Below are positions 37,849 to 49,194 of a stretch of 64,000 nt of DNA, piece after piece. The position numbers and the translations under genes are program-made. Within the stretch, counting starts at the first letter, position 1. Each line of letters begins with the position of its first letter. A model generated the notes under the pieces. The model did no database searches and had not been told where the DNA came from. It was given only the letters and a program-made list of their open reading frames with translations. The stretch lies in contig DASRDZ010000072.1 of NCBI GenBank assembly GCA_035652335.1, forward strand, positions 1 to 64,000, written 5' to 3'. This DNA comes from DASRDZ01 sp035652335 (GTDB lineage Bacteria; Chloroflexota; Dormibacteria; Aeolococcales; Aeolococcaceae).

Positions 37849-38435
37849 GGAGACCCCTCCAGATATGGGCTCAGCTCGGCGTCGCCGAGGGGGCCGGCTC
37901 GCAGGATGCGCGGCGGCATGACGCTGCAGTCGATGATAGTTGAGGCCTGTCCGGCTGCGGGCCCGCCGTCCAGGACGGCGTCGATCTCCCGGCCCAGGGT
38001 GCGCTCGACCTCCGCCGCCGTGGTGGCGGGCGGCCCGCCGTGCCGGTTGGCGCTGGTGGAGGCCAGCGGGCCGGTGCGGGCGAGCAGCTCGCGGGTCAGG
38101 CTGTGCGCAGGGACGCGGACCATGATCGTGTCGCCCTGGCGGGGGATGGCGGGGTGCTTCGGGGGCCTTGCGAGGACGACCAGGCTCAGGGCGCCGGGCC
38201 AGAAGCGCGTGGCGAGGCGGCGGGCCGTGGGGTCGAGGGTGCCGAAGCGCTCGGCGTCCTCGGGGGTGGCGGCGAGGAGGCTCAGCTCCAGCCCCGGGGG
38301 ACGGCGCTTGATCCGGAAGATTCGCTCGGCGGCGGCGCCGTCGTCCGGGTGGCAGGCGAGGCCGTAGACGGTGTCGGTGGGGATGGCCACGACGCCGCCG
38401 GCCGCGACGACGGCGGCGACCTCCTCGACGGTCAT
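37845..38435 (-). CDS. tsaC: L-threonylcarbamoyladenylate synthase TsaC/Sua5 (short form)
   Basis: This enzyme makes threonylcarbamoyl-AMP from threonine, bicarbonate and ATP, the first step of t6A. The 196-residue YrdC-fold protein shows VVAIPTDTVYGLACH near the N-terminus, KRRPPGLELSLL, RFWPGALSLVV, VRVPAH and GPLASTSANRHGG. It lacks the extra C-terminal Sua5 domain. The ATG overlaps the prmC stop (ATGA). Its products feed TsaB/D/E encoded at 2687-5370. Confidence 0.94.
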   Translation of the reverse strand: MTVEEVAAVVAAGGVVAIPTDTVYGLACHPDDGAAAERIFRIKRRPPGLELSLLAATPEDAERFGTLDPTARRLATRFWPGALSLVVLARPPKHPAIPRQGDTIMVRVPAHSLTRELLARTGPLASTSANRHGGPPATTAAEVERTLGREIDAVLDGGPAAGQASTIIDCSVMPPRILRAGPLGDAELSPYLEGSP

Positions 38436-39283
38436 CGCGCCTCGACGACGCGGTCGCGACCGGTGAGGTCGTGGATGCGGTGGGTGGTGGCGGTGGGCAG
38501 CGCCGAGCGGACCAGCTGCTCGACCTGCTCGGCCCGGCGGGGATCGACCTCCACGGCCAGGTACGCGTTCTCGGTGAGCAGCGGGGCGACGCCGTCGAGG
38601 ATCTGCCGGTAGGCGTCGAGGCCGTCGCCGGGGACGACCAGCGCCTGCTGGGGCTCGAAGTTCCGGACGCCGGCGGCCAGATCGTCGAGCTCCGACTCGG
38701 TGACGTACGGCGGGTTGCTCAGCAGCATGTCGAAGCGCGCGTCGTGCAGCAGCGGCCCCGTCCAGGCGCCCTGCAGGAAGGTGAGCCTCTCCTCCACCCC
38801 ATGGCGCGCCGCGTTCTCGCGCGCGACCTCGAGCGCCCCCGCGGACACGTCGGTGGCGACGACCTGCGCGTCCGGCAGCTCGCCGGCCATGGTGACGGCG
38901 ATGCATCCGCTGCCGGTGCCGACGTCGGCGATGCGCAGCGGACGCGCCTGTGCACGCGCCCACTGCAGCGCGGCTTCGACGAGGGTCTCCGTGTCGGGCC
39001 GGGGGATCAGGACCGCGGGTGTCACCGCGAAGGTGCGGCCGTAGAACTCGCGCTCACCGAGCAGGTACGCCACCGGCTCACCGGTTGCGCGGCGGCGGAG
39101 CAGCTCGCGCACCGGAACCAGCTCGTCCTCGCGCAGGGGGCGGTCGAACTGCAGGTAGAGGTCGATGCGGCGCAGCCCGAGGGAGTGCGCGGTGAGCAGC
39201 TCGGCGTCGAGGCGCGCCGAGTCGCTGCCGCGCTGGGCGAGGAAGCCGGTGCTGAGGCGCAGCACCTCCAAGAGGGTTGGCAC
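38432..39283 (-). CDS. prmC: Release factor glutamine methyltransferase PrmC
   Basis: PrmC methylates the GGQ glutamine of release factors with S-adenosylmethionine. The 283-residue protein has an N-terminal helical domain, GEREFYGRTFAVTPAVLIPRPDTE, the SAM motif DVGTGSGCIAV and the catalytic NPPY. The start is GTG at 39283. In most genomes prmC directly follows prfA; here an SDR gene and a non-coding remnant separate them. Confidence 0.96.
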   Translation of the reverse strand: MPTLLEVLRLSTGFLAQRGSDSARLDAELLTAHSLGLRRIDLYLQFDRPLREDELVPVRELLRRRATGEPVAYLLGEREFYGRTFAVTPAVLIPRPDTETLVEAALQWARAQARPLRIADVGTGSGCIAVTMAGELPDAQVVATDVSAGALEVARENAARHGVEERLTFLQGAWTGPLLHDARFDMLLSNPPYVTESELDDLAAGVRNFEPQQALVVPGDGLDAYRQILDGVAPLLTENAYLAVEVDPRRAEQVEQLVRSALPTATTHRIHDLTGRDRVVEAR

Positions 39284-39312
39284 GGCGCGATCCTACCGGG
39301 CCGCCGCGCGCC

Positions 39313-39459
39313 TCACGCTGCCGCCCGCCCTGCGAACACGCCGCCGATCGCGCCCGTGCCCAGCTCGATGACAGTCGTGAAGGGATCCGTCAGGCCGTTG
39401 CCCCGAGGTGGTGGGAAGGACGTCTCGCCGGCACGAGCGGCCGGTGCGGAACCGTCAGA
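39313..39459 (-). pseudogene. Possible 3 prime remnant of an unidentified gene
   Basis: Between the SDR and prmC a minus-strand frame without a start reads ...GETSFPPPRGNGLTDPF then TTVIELGTGAIGGVFAGRAAA and a TGA at 39313. The sequence is protein-like and partly GC-biased at third positions, and it runs into the SDR gene in another frame, so no intact gene can exist. It may be what is left of a gene displaced by the SDR. I do not recognise it and a chance frame is possible. Confidence 0.2.
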
Positions 39460-40240
39460 CCGCGGTCCAGCCGCCGTCGACGAGGAGCACATGCCCCGTC
39501 ATGTAGCTGGAGGCATCCGAGGCGAGGAAGAGCAGCGGGCCGTCGATCTCGTGCAGCGCCGGGGTGCGGGCAAGGAGCGTCCGCTCCCGGATGGACCGCG
39601 CAAAGTCTTCATCCGCCAGGAAGCCTGTCATCTCCGAGGGAAAGTAGCCAGGCGCGAGGGCGTTCACCCGTACGCCGCGACCGCCCCACTGAGCCGCCAA
39701 CTGGCGGGTGAGGTTCACGATGGCACCCTTCGTCGCGTTGTACGCGGCCATCGGCCCGCGGGACGAGACGACGCCGTAGATGGACGCGATGTTGACCACG
39801 CTCGCGACGGGGGACGCCAGGAGCAGGGGCCCCATCACTCGACACATGTCCAGGACGCTGACGAGGTTGACCTCGATGACCTGTCGCAAGGCGTCGAGCG
39901 ACTGCTCCTCGATGGGACCGCCGTCACAGATGCCGGCGTTGTTGACCAGCACGTCAAGCCGGCCGTGCGGTTGGAGCCGTTCGGCCAGCGCCTGGCGGTG
40001 GCGCGCGTCGGTGATGTCGCCCACCATCGTCTCGATCCGCTCACCGCATTCGGACGCGAGCTCGTCGAGGAGGTCTCCGCGTCGGGCGGTCACCACCACC
40101 GTCGCTCCAGCCTGGTGCAGCACGCGCGCGAAGCGAGCCCCGAGGCCAGCGGATGCCCCGGTCACCAACGCGACCCGGCCGTCCAGCCGCCATCGCACAT
40201 CTGGCAGGCGGCCGTCTGGTGTCGACGCGTCTTCGCCCAT
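39455..40240 (-). CDS. Short-chain dehydrogenase/reductase
   Basis: This is a 261-residue classical SDR that uses NAD(P)H on an unknown alcohol or ketone. Motifs are the cofactor loop TGASAGLG, the NNAG motif, catalytic Ser in VVNIASIYG, YNATK with Tyr and Lys, and PGYFPSEMT. It resembles FabG-like or gluconate-5-dehydrogenase-like members. Third codon positions have far more A and T than the neighbours, and the gene splits the usual prfA-prmC pair, which suggests transfer from elsewhere. Confidence 0.9.
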   Translation of the reverse strand: MGEDASTPDGRLPDVRWRLDGRVALVTGASAGLGARFARVLHQAGATVVVTARRGDLLDELASECGERIETMVGDITDARHRQALAERLQPHGRLDVLVNNAGICDGGPIEEQSLDALRQVIEVNLVSVLDMCRVMGPLLLASPVASVVNIASIYGVVSSRGPMAAYNATKGAIVNLTRQLAAQWGGRGVRVNALAPGYFPSEMTGFLADEDFARSIRERTLLARTPALHEIDGPLLFLASDASSYMTGHVLLVDGGWTAV

Positions 40241-40381
40241 GTCAGCGAGTGATTATCCCCAGCGGTGCGGGCGGTCGCAGAGTCGGTCGCTCATGCGCCG
40301 CGGGCGGCAACGACATCGGGAGCCGGGCCCCCGGCAGGTCAGGCTTGCCAGCCCCGTGATGCTCACCTGGCGGGGGCGAGG

Positions 40382-40431
40382 GGACATGTCTTGACAGTCC
40401 CGCATGTCCGCACACCACTACACGCTTGTAG
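40382..40431. promoter_or_regulatory. Two inverted repeats in the SDR upstream region
   Basis: GGACATG (40382-40388) and CATGTCC (40403-40409) form a seven-base inverted repeat around TTGACA. CTACACGCTTGTAG (40418-40431) has perfect five-base arms. They lie about 140-190 bases before the SDR start and just after the prfA stop. They could be operators for the SDR or a prfA 3 prime structure. No regulator gene is adjacent. Confidence 0.3.
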
Positions 40432-40463
40432 CAGTCCGCAATGTGCAACAGCACAAAGGGATT

Positions 40464-41558
<1,095 letters not shown>

Positions 41559-41570
41559 CGGCGAACGTCC

Positions 41571-42482
41571 TTACGAGGCCAGCGGAAGCGGCGTGTCGTC
41601 GATCTCCCCGGCGCGGGCGGCGTGGAACGCTGCGATGGCGACCTCCATCTGGCGGTCGTCGGGCTCGCGCGTGGTGAGCAGCTGGGTGGCGAGGATGGGC
41701 GCGACCAGGACGCGTCCCACCGCCGTGTCGCGGATCCGGGCGAGCCCACGGATGCCCTCGTAGGAGATGGCGGCGACGACCGGCACCAGCAGGATGCGCG
41801 AGAGCACCAGCATCAGCGGGCTCAGCCCGCCCAGCGGTGCGAACACCACGATGCTGACCAGCGCGACCACGACCAGGAAGCCCGTGCCGCAGCGCGGGTG
41901 CAGGCGCGAGGCGCGGCGCACGTGCTCGACGTCGAGCGGGTCGCCGGACTCGAAGCAGTTGATCGTCTTGTGCTCCGCGCCGTGGTATTCGAAGACGCGC
42001 CCGACGCTGCGCATCGACCCGATCAGCAGCAGGTAGCCGAGCAGGATCACCGCGCGCGCCACGCCCTCGATCACGACGAACCCGACGCTGCGCGGCCCGC
42101 GATGGATCAGCGCCGCCGCGCCCAGCGGCAGCCCGACGAAGAGCAGCAGGCCGAAGACGATGGAGATGCTCATGGTGACGCGCATCGCGCCCTTGCTGAG
42201 CTGGATCTCCTCCTCCTCCATCTGCACGTTCGCCGACCAGCTCAGCGCGCGCATGCCGAGGTGGAGCATCTCCACCAGGCCGGCGACACCGCGGAGGAAG
42301 GGCAGCTTCCAGACGCTGCTGGTGTAGACCCGGGAGGTCAGCGGCTCCTGCTTGACGACGATGGAGCCGTCCTTGCGGCGCGCCGCCACCGCGTAGTGGC
42401 CCCTGCCGCGCATGAGCACACCTTCGATGACGGCCTGGCCGCCATAGAAGAACGGTTGCCTGGCGGCGGCGGCGGTGCCCAT
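41571..42482 (-). CDS. DUF1385 (YqhQ-like) membrane protein
   Basis: This is a 303-residue protein with about four hydrophobic segments. The family start FFYGGQAVIEGVLMRG and the mid-protein motif EYHGAEHKTINCFESG, followed by HPRCGTGFLV, are diagnostic of DUF1385. The biochemical role is not established. The gene sits between rpmE and prfA, a place common for this family, and starts 22 bases after rpmE. Confidence 0.92.
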   Translation of the reverse strand: MGTAAAARQPFFYGGQAVIEGVLMRGRGHYAVAARRKDGSIVVKQEPLTSRVYTSSVWKLPFLRGVAGLVEMLHLGMRALSWSANVQMEEEEIQLSKGAMRVTMSISIVFGLLLFVGLPLGAAALIHRGPRSVGFVVIEGVARAVILLGYLLLIGSMRSVGRVFEYHGAEHKTINCFESGDPLDVEHVRRASRLHPRCGTGFLVVVALVSIVVFAPLGGLSPLMLVLSRILLVPVVAAISYEGIRGLARIRDTAVGRVLVAPILATQLLTTREPDDRQMEVAIAAFHAARAGEIDDTPLPLAS

Positions 42483-42504
42483 CGCGTTCTGCCCGAGGCG
42501 GCCG

Positions 42505-42720
42505 TCAGCTCTTGGCCGAGGCCTTCTGGGCGCGGCGGCGGAAGCGCTCGACCTGCCCGCCGGTGTCGACGATGCGCTGCGTGCCGGTGAAGAACGGATG
42601 GCAGACGGAGCAGACCTCCGTCTTCAGCTCGGGCAGCGTGGAGCCGGTGGTGAAGGTGTTGCCGCAGAGGCAGTGCACCACGGCATCGTGGTGGTAGGTC
42701 GGATGGATCTCGGTCTTCAT
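42505..42720 (-). CDS. rpmE: Ribosomal protein L31 (zinc-binding form)
   Basis: L31 is a 50S subunit protein at the subunit bridge. The 71-residue protein starts MKTEIHPTYH and keeps four cysteines (HCLCGN and CSVCHPFFTG), so it is the zinc-containing C+ type. VDTGGQVERFRRR is the conserved end. The ATG at 42720 gives the family start; a longer reading adds an unrelated stretch. It heads the rpmE-DUF1385-prfA run. Confidence 0.96.
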   Translation of the reverse strand: MKTEIHPTYHHDAVVHCLCGNTFTTGSTLPELKTEVCSVCHPFFTGTQRIVDTGGQVERFRRRAQKASAKS

Positions 42721-42792
42721 GGCACTACAGTCTTGTGGTGGGGGTCGGCGAGCCAGCATAACACGGGCCCTCGCGGGGCCCTGGGGGCGGCG

Positions 42793-43716
42793 TCACTGGA
42801 TCGTGGTGGCCACCTGGGCGGTGAGCAGGGCGGAGTGGGTCTCGGCCATGCCGATGGCGGTGATGGCGATGAGCACCGCGTAGCCGGCGGCGATCCACAT
42901 CCGCGTGGAGGCGGGGATGCGCTCGTACTCGGGGTGCAGGGTCCGGTTGCGGAAGCGCTGCAGGGTGCCGATGCCGCCGATGACGAGGATGAGCAGGAGG
43001 AAGGGGTTGAAGGCGGTGCCCGCGGCCACCGGCCCGAGGATGAGCAGCAGGATCACGCCGAGGCCGACCAGGTTCGCCCAGGGGCTCAGCGCGCTGGCGA
43101 TGCGCCCGCCGTCGAGCGGGCTGAAGGGCACCAGGTTGAACAGGTTGATGAGGAAGCCCACGTAGGCGAGGGCGAGCAGCAGGTTGTGGGCGTAGCTGCC
43201 CCCGGGGGCCGCCACGGCGAGGAGCAGCGCGGCGACCGCCCCCAGGCTCCCGACCAGCGGGCCGCCGATGGCGATGACCGCCTCCTGGCGGGCGTCCTTG
43301 GGCGGCTGCTTGAGCCCGATGAAGGCGCCGAACGGTCCGAGGAAGATGGGCAGCCCCACCGGGATGCCCTCGGCGCGGGCGAAGAGGAGGTGGCCGCTCT
43401 CGTGGATGGCGATGAGGGCGACCAGGCCGACGCCGTAGGGGAGGCCGAAGATGCCGGCCATCAGGGCCAGGCTGACCACCATCGAGATGGCGGTGGGGCC
43501 GAACTTGGCGAGCTTGAGCAGGGGCAGGCCGTACTTGGCGGCGGCGACGCCCGCCACGGCGACGGGGCCGGCGGCTCGGCGCACCGTGCTCTGCGCCTCC
43601 GGTTGCGAGGGCTCGGGCACGGCCGGCGGGGGCGCGTAGGGCGCCGGGACGTACTGCGCCGGCGGACCGTACGGCGGCTGGTAGGGCGACGACGGCGGCT
43701 GGGGATAGGAGTCCAC
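42793..43716 (-). CDS. Site-2-protease family (M50) membrane metalloprotease
   Basis: This is a 307-residue protein with a Pro/Tyr-rich N-terminal tail (about 50 residues) and about six membrane helices. The zinc motif HESGH (IAIHESGHLLFARA) and the second-site FSPLDGGRIASA identify an S2P-type intramembrane protease. I chose the GTG at 43716; the ribosome binding site is weak. The substrate is unknown. Such proteases often release membrane-tethered transcription factors, which matters because the window has a membrane-tethered sigma factor. Confidence 0.87.
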   Translation of the reverse strand: MDSYPQPPSSPYQPPYGPPAQYVPAPYAPPPAVPEPSQPEAQSTVRRAAGPVAVAGVAAAKYGLPLLKLAKFGPTAISMVVSLALMAGIFGLPYGVGLVALIAIHESGHLLFARAEGIPVGLPIFLGPFGAFIGLKQPPKDARQEAVIAIGGPLVGSLGAVAALLLAVAAPGGSYAHNLLLALAYVGFLINLFNLVPFSPLDGGRIASALSPWANLVGLGVILLLILGPVAAGTAFNPFLLLILVIGGIGTLQRFRNRTLHPEYERIPASTRMWIAAGYAVLIAITAIGMAETHSALLTAQVATTIQ

Positions 43717-43757
43717 GACTGCAGTGTGATACCCGGGAGTGATGCGCGCGTAAACCC

Positions 43758-44993
43758 TCAGCCGCGCGAGAACGCCCGGGTGAAGTTGCCGTGCCGCACC
43801 GATGGCAGCTCCAGGCGGAAGCGGTCGAGGGCGGCGCGCATCCCCAGGCCGGGCTGCATCTCCGGGAGGAGGCGGACCAGCCAGTCGTGGTCGACGTTGA
43901 GCGAGCGCCACTGGACCTGCATCACGCCCATCTCGCGGCAGGCGGCCAGCGTGCGGTCGAGCTCCTCGGGGGCGTCGGTGACGCCGGGGAAGGTGAGCAG
44001 GTTGAGACACACCTGCCCGCCCGCCGCGCGCATGATCCGCCCGCACTCCAGGACGTCCTCGAGCGAGTAGCCGACGGGACGGTAGTAGGCGCGGAACACC
44101 GCGTCGGTGAAGGAGATGGCGCTGATCCGCACCGAGGTGCAGCCGGCGTCGATCAACCGCTGCAGCGCCCTGGGGCTGCTGCCGTTGGTGTTGACGTGGA
44201 TGGTCGCGCCGGGATGCATGGCATGGATCTGCGCGGTGGCCTCGGCGAGGGTGTCGTCGCGGGTCAGCGGCTCACCCTCGCATCCCTGCCCGAAGGAGAC
44301 GATGTGGGCGTCCTCGCCGCCCAGGTGGTAATCGGCAAGGCTGGCCAATTCTTCCGCGGTGGGTGCGTAGCGCATGCGCGGCTGCGGGGTGGGCACGTCC
44401 TGGGGCTGCAGCGAGATGCAGCCGAGGCAGTCGGCGTTGCAGGCGGGCGAGGCCGGGAGCGCCGCTTCGTAGCGGCGGTAGAAGGTGTTCTGCGCCGTGT
44501 AGCAGTTGTGCTCGAGGGCACAGACGCTGAGCTGCTCGACGATGCGGTTGCCCGGCAGCGCACGCCGCGCCGCCTCCACCGCGGCGGGGAGGTCGGGACG
44601 GCGGAAGCGCGCCGGCTCCCACCAGTCGAGGGTGTCGGTGCGCAGGGCGGCGACGACCAGCTCGCCGCGGTGCTCCGCGAGGGCCGTGTAGCCGAAGAGC
44701 GGCAGCCGCGGCGCGCCCTTCTGCGGCTCCGACGCCGGCAGCAGCGTGCGCAGGTGTCCCACCGGCAGCACCGCGGCGACGGGCAGCGCGTCCTCGCCGA
44801 GCGTCACCGGCTCCCCGCTGCGCGCGAAGGCCAGGGCGCGCCGTCCCGGCAGGTGTGCGACGGTCGCCGTGTCCGGCAGCGGGATGGCGTCCTCAGCCCG
44901 GAGCGGCAGCAGCCGTGCACCGCTGCGCGCCGCCGGCCGCACGCCGGGAAGGACGTCGAGGCTCCCGTCGGAACGGGCGATGCAGCACTGCAT
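43758..44993 (-). CDS. Radical SAM protein of unknown function
   Basis: This is a 411-residue protein. The iron-sulfur cluster motif is CNADCLGC (CxxxCxxC, Cys185, Cys189 and Cys192), preceded by about 180 residues with four further cysteines (CC at the start, CALEHNC). Downstream come GQGCEGEPLTR, VNTNGSSPRALQRLIDAG and SLNVDHDW, consistent with a TIM-barrel radical SAM enzyme. I start at the ATG at 44993; an ATG at 45008 adds five residues. The reaction cannot be assigned. It may be co-transcribed with the S2P gene 41 bases downstream. The unusual N-terminal domain lacks known motifs. Confidence 0.8.
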   Translation of the reverse strand: MQCCIARSDGSLDVLPGVRPAARSGARLLPLRAEDAIPLPDTATVAHLPGRRALAFARSGEPVTLGEDALPVAAVLPVGHLRTLLPASEPQKGAPRLPLFGYTALAEHRGELVVAALRTDTLDWWEPARFRRPDLPAAVEAARRALPGNRIVEQLSVCALEHNCYTAQNTFYRRYEAALPASPACNADCLGCISLQPQDVPTPQPRMRYAPTAEELASLADYHLGGEDAHIVSFGQGCEGEPLTRDDTLAEATAQIHAMHPGATIHVNTNGSSPRALQRLIDAGCTSVRISAISFTDAVFRAYYRPVGYSLEDVLECGRIMRAAGGQVCLNLLTFPGVTDAPEELDRTLAACREMGVMQVQWRSLNVDHDWLVRLLPEMQPGLGMRAALDRFRLELPSVRHGNFTRAFSRG

Positions 44994-45019
44994 GACGCGC
45001 CCGATCATAGGCGCGTCAC

Positions 45020-45095
45020 GGCGGGCTTCAGCCCGCCGAGGAGGGGCACGCCGGGGGGAGGATCTGCCTCCCCCGTTCGGCGCGCGTCTCAGCAG
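45020..45095. repeat. Multi-hairpin intergenic repeat, copy 4 (inverted)
   Basis: C (GGCGGGC-TTCA-GCCCGCC, 45020-45037) is followed by B (GGGGGAGG-ATCTG-CCTCCCCC, 45054-45074, perfect eight-pair stem) and a partial A arm (GGCGCGCGTCTCAG). It lies between the radical SAM gene and the M20 hydrolase, both on the minus strand, ten bases before the M20 stop. Confidence 0.8.
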
Positions 45096-45104
45096 GCCGA
45101 TGAT

Positions 45105-46322
45105 CTACGCTCCCGAGCCGCGCCACTCCTTGCGCCGCCACGGCTCGCCGGCGAAGGCCGCCCGCACCGCCTGGCGCACCTCGGCGTCACCGATCACGTC
45201 CGCGCCGGTCAGGGCCAGCGCCTCGGCGCCCTGGATCAGGGCGGTGTAGCCGCGGTCGGAGTCGGCGGCGGTGCGGAAGTCGTGGGTGTGGCAGGCGACG
45301 CCCTCGTCGGCGATGCCCACCTCCGGGTGCAGGGTGGGCACGGCGTAGGAGAGGTCGCCGACGTCGGTGGAGCCGACCCGCTCCCACGGGATGGAGGGCA
45401 CGGGATCGAGGCCGACGCGGTCGAGGTGCTGATGGCAGCGCTCGGCCAGCACCGGGTTGGAACGCAGGTCGAGGTACGTCTCCTCCTCCTCCAGCTCCAG
45501 CGCGCATCCCGTCGCCGCCGCCGCCGCCTCGAAGATGGTTCGGAAGCGAACGTTCATCTCCTTCAGGTAGGCGCCGTCGCGCGCCCGGGTGATGAACTCG
45601 CCGCTGGTGCGCTCGGGGATGATGTTGGGCGCGGTGCCGCCCTCGAAGATGGCGCCGTGGATGCGCGCGTCGTCGCGCAGCTGCTGGCGCCACAGGGCGA
45701 TGCCGTTGTAGGCGTGGACGAACGCGTCGAGGGCGTTCAACCCCTGCTGGGGGTCGGCCGCCGCGTGCGAGGCGCGGCCGGTGAACACGAAGCGCCAGTG
45801 GGTGCAGGCCAGCGCGTACATCACCGCCTTGGTCATGTCGGCTGGATGGAAGATCAGGGCGGTGTCGAACTCGTCGAAGACGCCGTCGTGGCAGAGCGGG
45901 ATCTTGCCGCCTCCCCCCTCCTCCGCCGGGGAGCCGACGACGCGCACGCGACCGGGCAGCCCCACGTCGCGAAGCGCCAGGGAGAGGGCGATCCCGGCGC
46001 CGGCCGAACCGGTCCCGATCAGGTTGTGGCCGCAGGCGTGGCCGAGACCGCGCAGCGCGTCGTACTCGCAGACGAACGCGACGGCTGGCCCGGCGCCGGT
46101 CCCCGCGTCGGCGATGAAGGCCGTCTCCATCCCCGACGCCCCGCGCTGCACCTGGAACCCGTGCCGCTCCAGCAGGTCACAGAGCAGTGCCGCCGAGCGG
46201 TGCTCCTCGTACGCCGTCTCCGGGTTGTGGTGGATGTCGCGGGCGAGCGCCTGCAGGTCGGGGGCGAGCTCCTCCAGGTGGCGGTGGATCGACGCGGCGA
46301 GGCTGTCGGTGGCGACGGACAT
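45105..46322 (-). CDS. M20-family metallopeptidase/amidohydrolase
   Basis: This is a 405-residue zinc hydrolase of the M20D/AbgB-like group that cuts amide bonds of amino-acid conjugates. Metal-binding motifs are CEYDALRGLGHACGHNLIG, GSPAEEGGGGK, THWRFVFTGRASHAAADP, and the late GIADEGVACHTHDF. The motif YDALxGxGHACGHN fits p-aminobenzoyl-glutamate or N-acyl amino acid hydrolases. The exact substrate is unknown. It starts with ATG and GGAG upstream, 40 bases after glpX runs in the other order on the same strand. Confidence 0.88.
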   Translation of the reverse strand: MSVATDSLAASIHRHLEELAPDLQALARDIHHNPETAYEEHRSAALLCDLLERHGFQVQRGASGMETAFIADAGTGAGPAVAFVCEYDALRGLGHACGHNLIGTGSAGAGIALSLALRDVGLPGRVRVVGSPAEEGGGGKIPLCHDGVFDEFDTALIFHPADMTKAVMYALACTHWRFVFTGRASHAAADPQQGLNALDAFVHAYNGIALWRQQLRDDARIHGAIFEGGTAPNIIPERTSGEFITRARDGAYLKEMNVRFRTIFEAAAAATGCALELEEEETYLDLRSNPVLAERCHQHLDRVGLDPVPSIPWERVGSTDVGDLSYAVPTLHPEVGIADEGVACHTHDFRTAADSDRGYTALIQGAEALALTGADVIGDAEVRQAVRAAFAGEPWRRKEWRGSGA

Positions 46323-46362
46323 CGCGGAAGCTCCTCCGGGGAATCCTGCGGGGATCCCCAGC

Positions 46363-47376
46363 CTAGCGAATCTCCGGCGCCTCCTCGGGCTGGAGGGCGA
46401 CGTGGTGCTTGGTGATGATCTCCCGCACCGTTCCGCTGCGCGCCCGCATGACCATGCTGTGGGTCTCCGCCCACCAGCTGTGGTACAGCACGCCGCGGAG
46501 CAGCCCGCCGCCGGTGATCCCGGTCACCGCCACGCTGACGTCGGACCCGGGCACGAGCCGGTCCATGCTCATCGCCGACTCCGGGTCGAACCCCGCCGCG
46601 ACGATGGCCGCCGCCTCCTCCTCGTGCCGCACCCACGGCCGGCACTGCAGCTCGCCGCCCAGGCAGCGCAGCGCGCAGGCGGCGAGCACCGCCTCGCCCG
46701 TGCCACCCGCGCCGAGCATCACGTCGACGCCGCTGCCCGACACCGCCGCCATCATCGCCGCGCCGACGTCGCCGTCGCTGATCAGGGCCACCCGGGCGCC
46801 CATCTCGCGAACGCGCTCCAGCAGGGCCTGGTGGCGCGGCCGGTCGAGCATGGCGACGGTGAGGTCGTTGACGCGCACGTCCATGGAGAAGGCCACGCGG
46901 CGCAGGTTGTTCTCCGGGGTGTCGGTGATGTCGATGGAGCCGCGCGCCTTGGGGCCGACCGCGATCTTGTGCATGTAGGCGACGGGCGGCGGCTGCAGGA
47001 TGCCGCCGGGCTCGGCGGCCGCGGCGATGGAGAGTGCCTGCGAGTGCCCGCGCGCCACCAGGCTGATGCCGTCGACCGGCAGCACCGCGAGGTCGATGCG
47101 GTCGCGCCCGGCGCCGATGCGGCGGCCGGGGCTGAGCGAGCTCCCCGGCGCGTCGGGGCCGATGACGATGCGCGCGTCGAAGGGCATCCCGGAGAGCGCC
47201 TCCTCCATCGACTGCAGCCCGGCGTCGCGCGTGCCCGCCTTGTCGCCGCGGCCCAGCCAGCGGCCCACGGTGAGCGCGGCCGCCTCGGTTGCGCGGAGCA
47301 GCTCCAGCCCGTGGTGGGCGTCGCGCACGGGGGTCCGGGGGCGGAGCGAGGAGGCGCGCGACGGGGCGGTGCTCAT
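46363..47376 (-). CDS. glpX: Fructose-1,6-bisphosphatase class II GlpX
   Basis: GlpX hydrolyses fructose-1,6-bisphosphate in gluconeogenesis and in the Calvin or ribulose pathways. The 337-residue protein has GRGDKAGTRDA near the N-terminus, AVLPVDGISLVARGHSQALS, LGAGGTGEAVLAACALRCLGG split by Gly-rich turns, and SWWAETHSMVMRARSGTVR. The ATG at 47376 gives the family length; the frame stays open far upstream through pyrG, which is chance in this GC-rich DNA. Confidence 0.95.
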   Translation of the reverse strand: MSTAPSRASSLRPRTPVRDAHHGLELLRATEAAALTVGRWLGRGDKAGTRDAGLQSMEEALSGMPFDARIVIGPDAPGSSLSPGRRIGAGRDRIDLAVLPVDGISLVARGHSQALSIAAAAEPGGILQPPPVAYMHKIAVGPKARGSIDITDTPENNLRRVAFSMDVRVNDLTVAMLDRPRHQALLERVREMGARVALISDGDVGAAMMAAVSGSGVDVMLGAGGTGEAVLAACALRCLGGELQCRPWVRHEEEAAAIVAAGFDPESAMSMDRLVPGSDVSVAVTGITGGGLLRGVLYHSWWAETHSMVMRARSGTVREIITKHHVALQPEEAPEIR

Positions 47377-47432
47377 AGCCGACACGATGCCAGGTGGGGG
47401 TGGTGCCGGGCGCTCCGTGAAGGGACCGTGAC

Positions 47433-49094
<1,662 letters not shown>

Positions 49095-49194
49095 GCGCGC
49101 ATCTCCGAAGTGCGGGTTTTGACGACTCTAGCACCGCCCCGAGCGGCTGGCGCACCCATGTTCGCAAGGCGTTGCGACCGAGGTGCGCCGCGCA

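Noticed and set aside
40242..40454. A 70-codon minus-strand frame between the SDR and prfA
   Set aside because: Third positions are not GC-biased and there is no ribosome binding site; the palindromes explain the region better.
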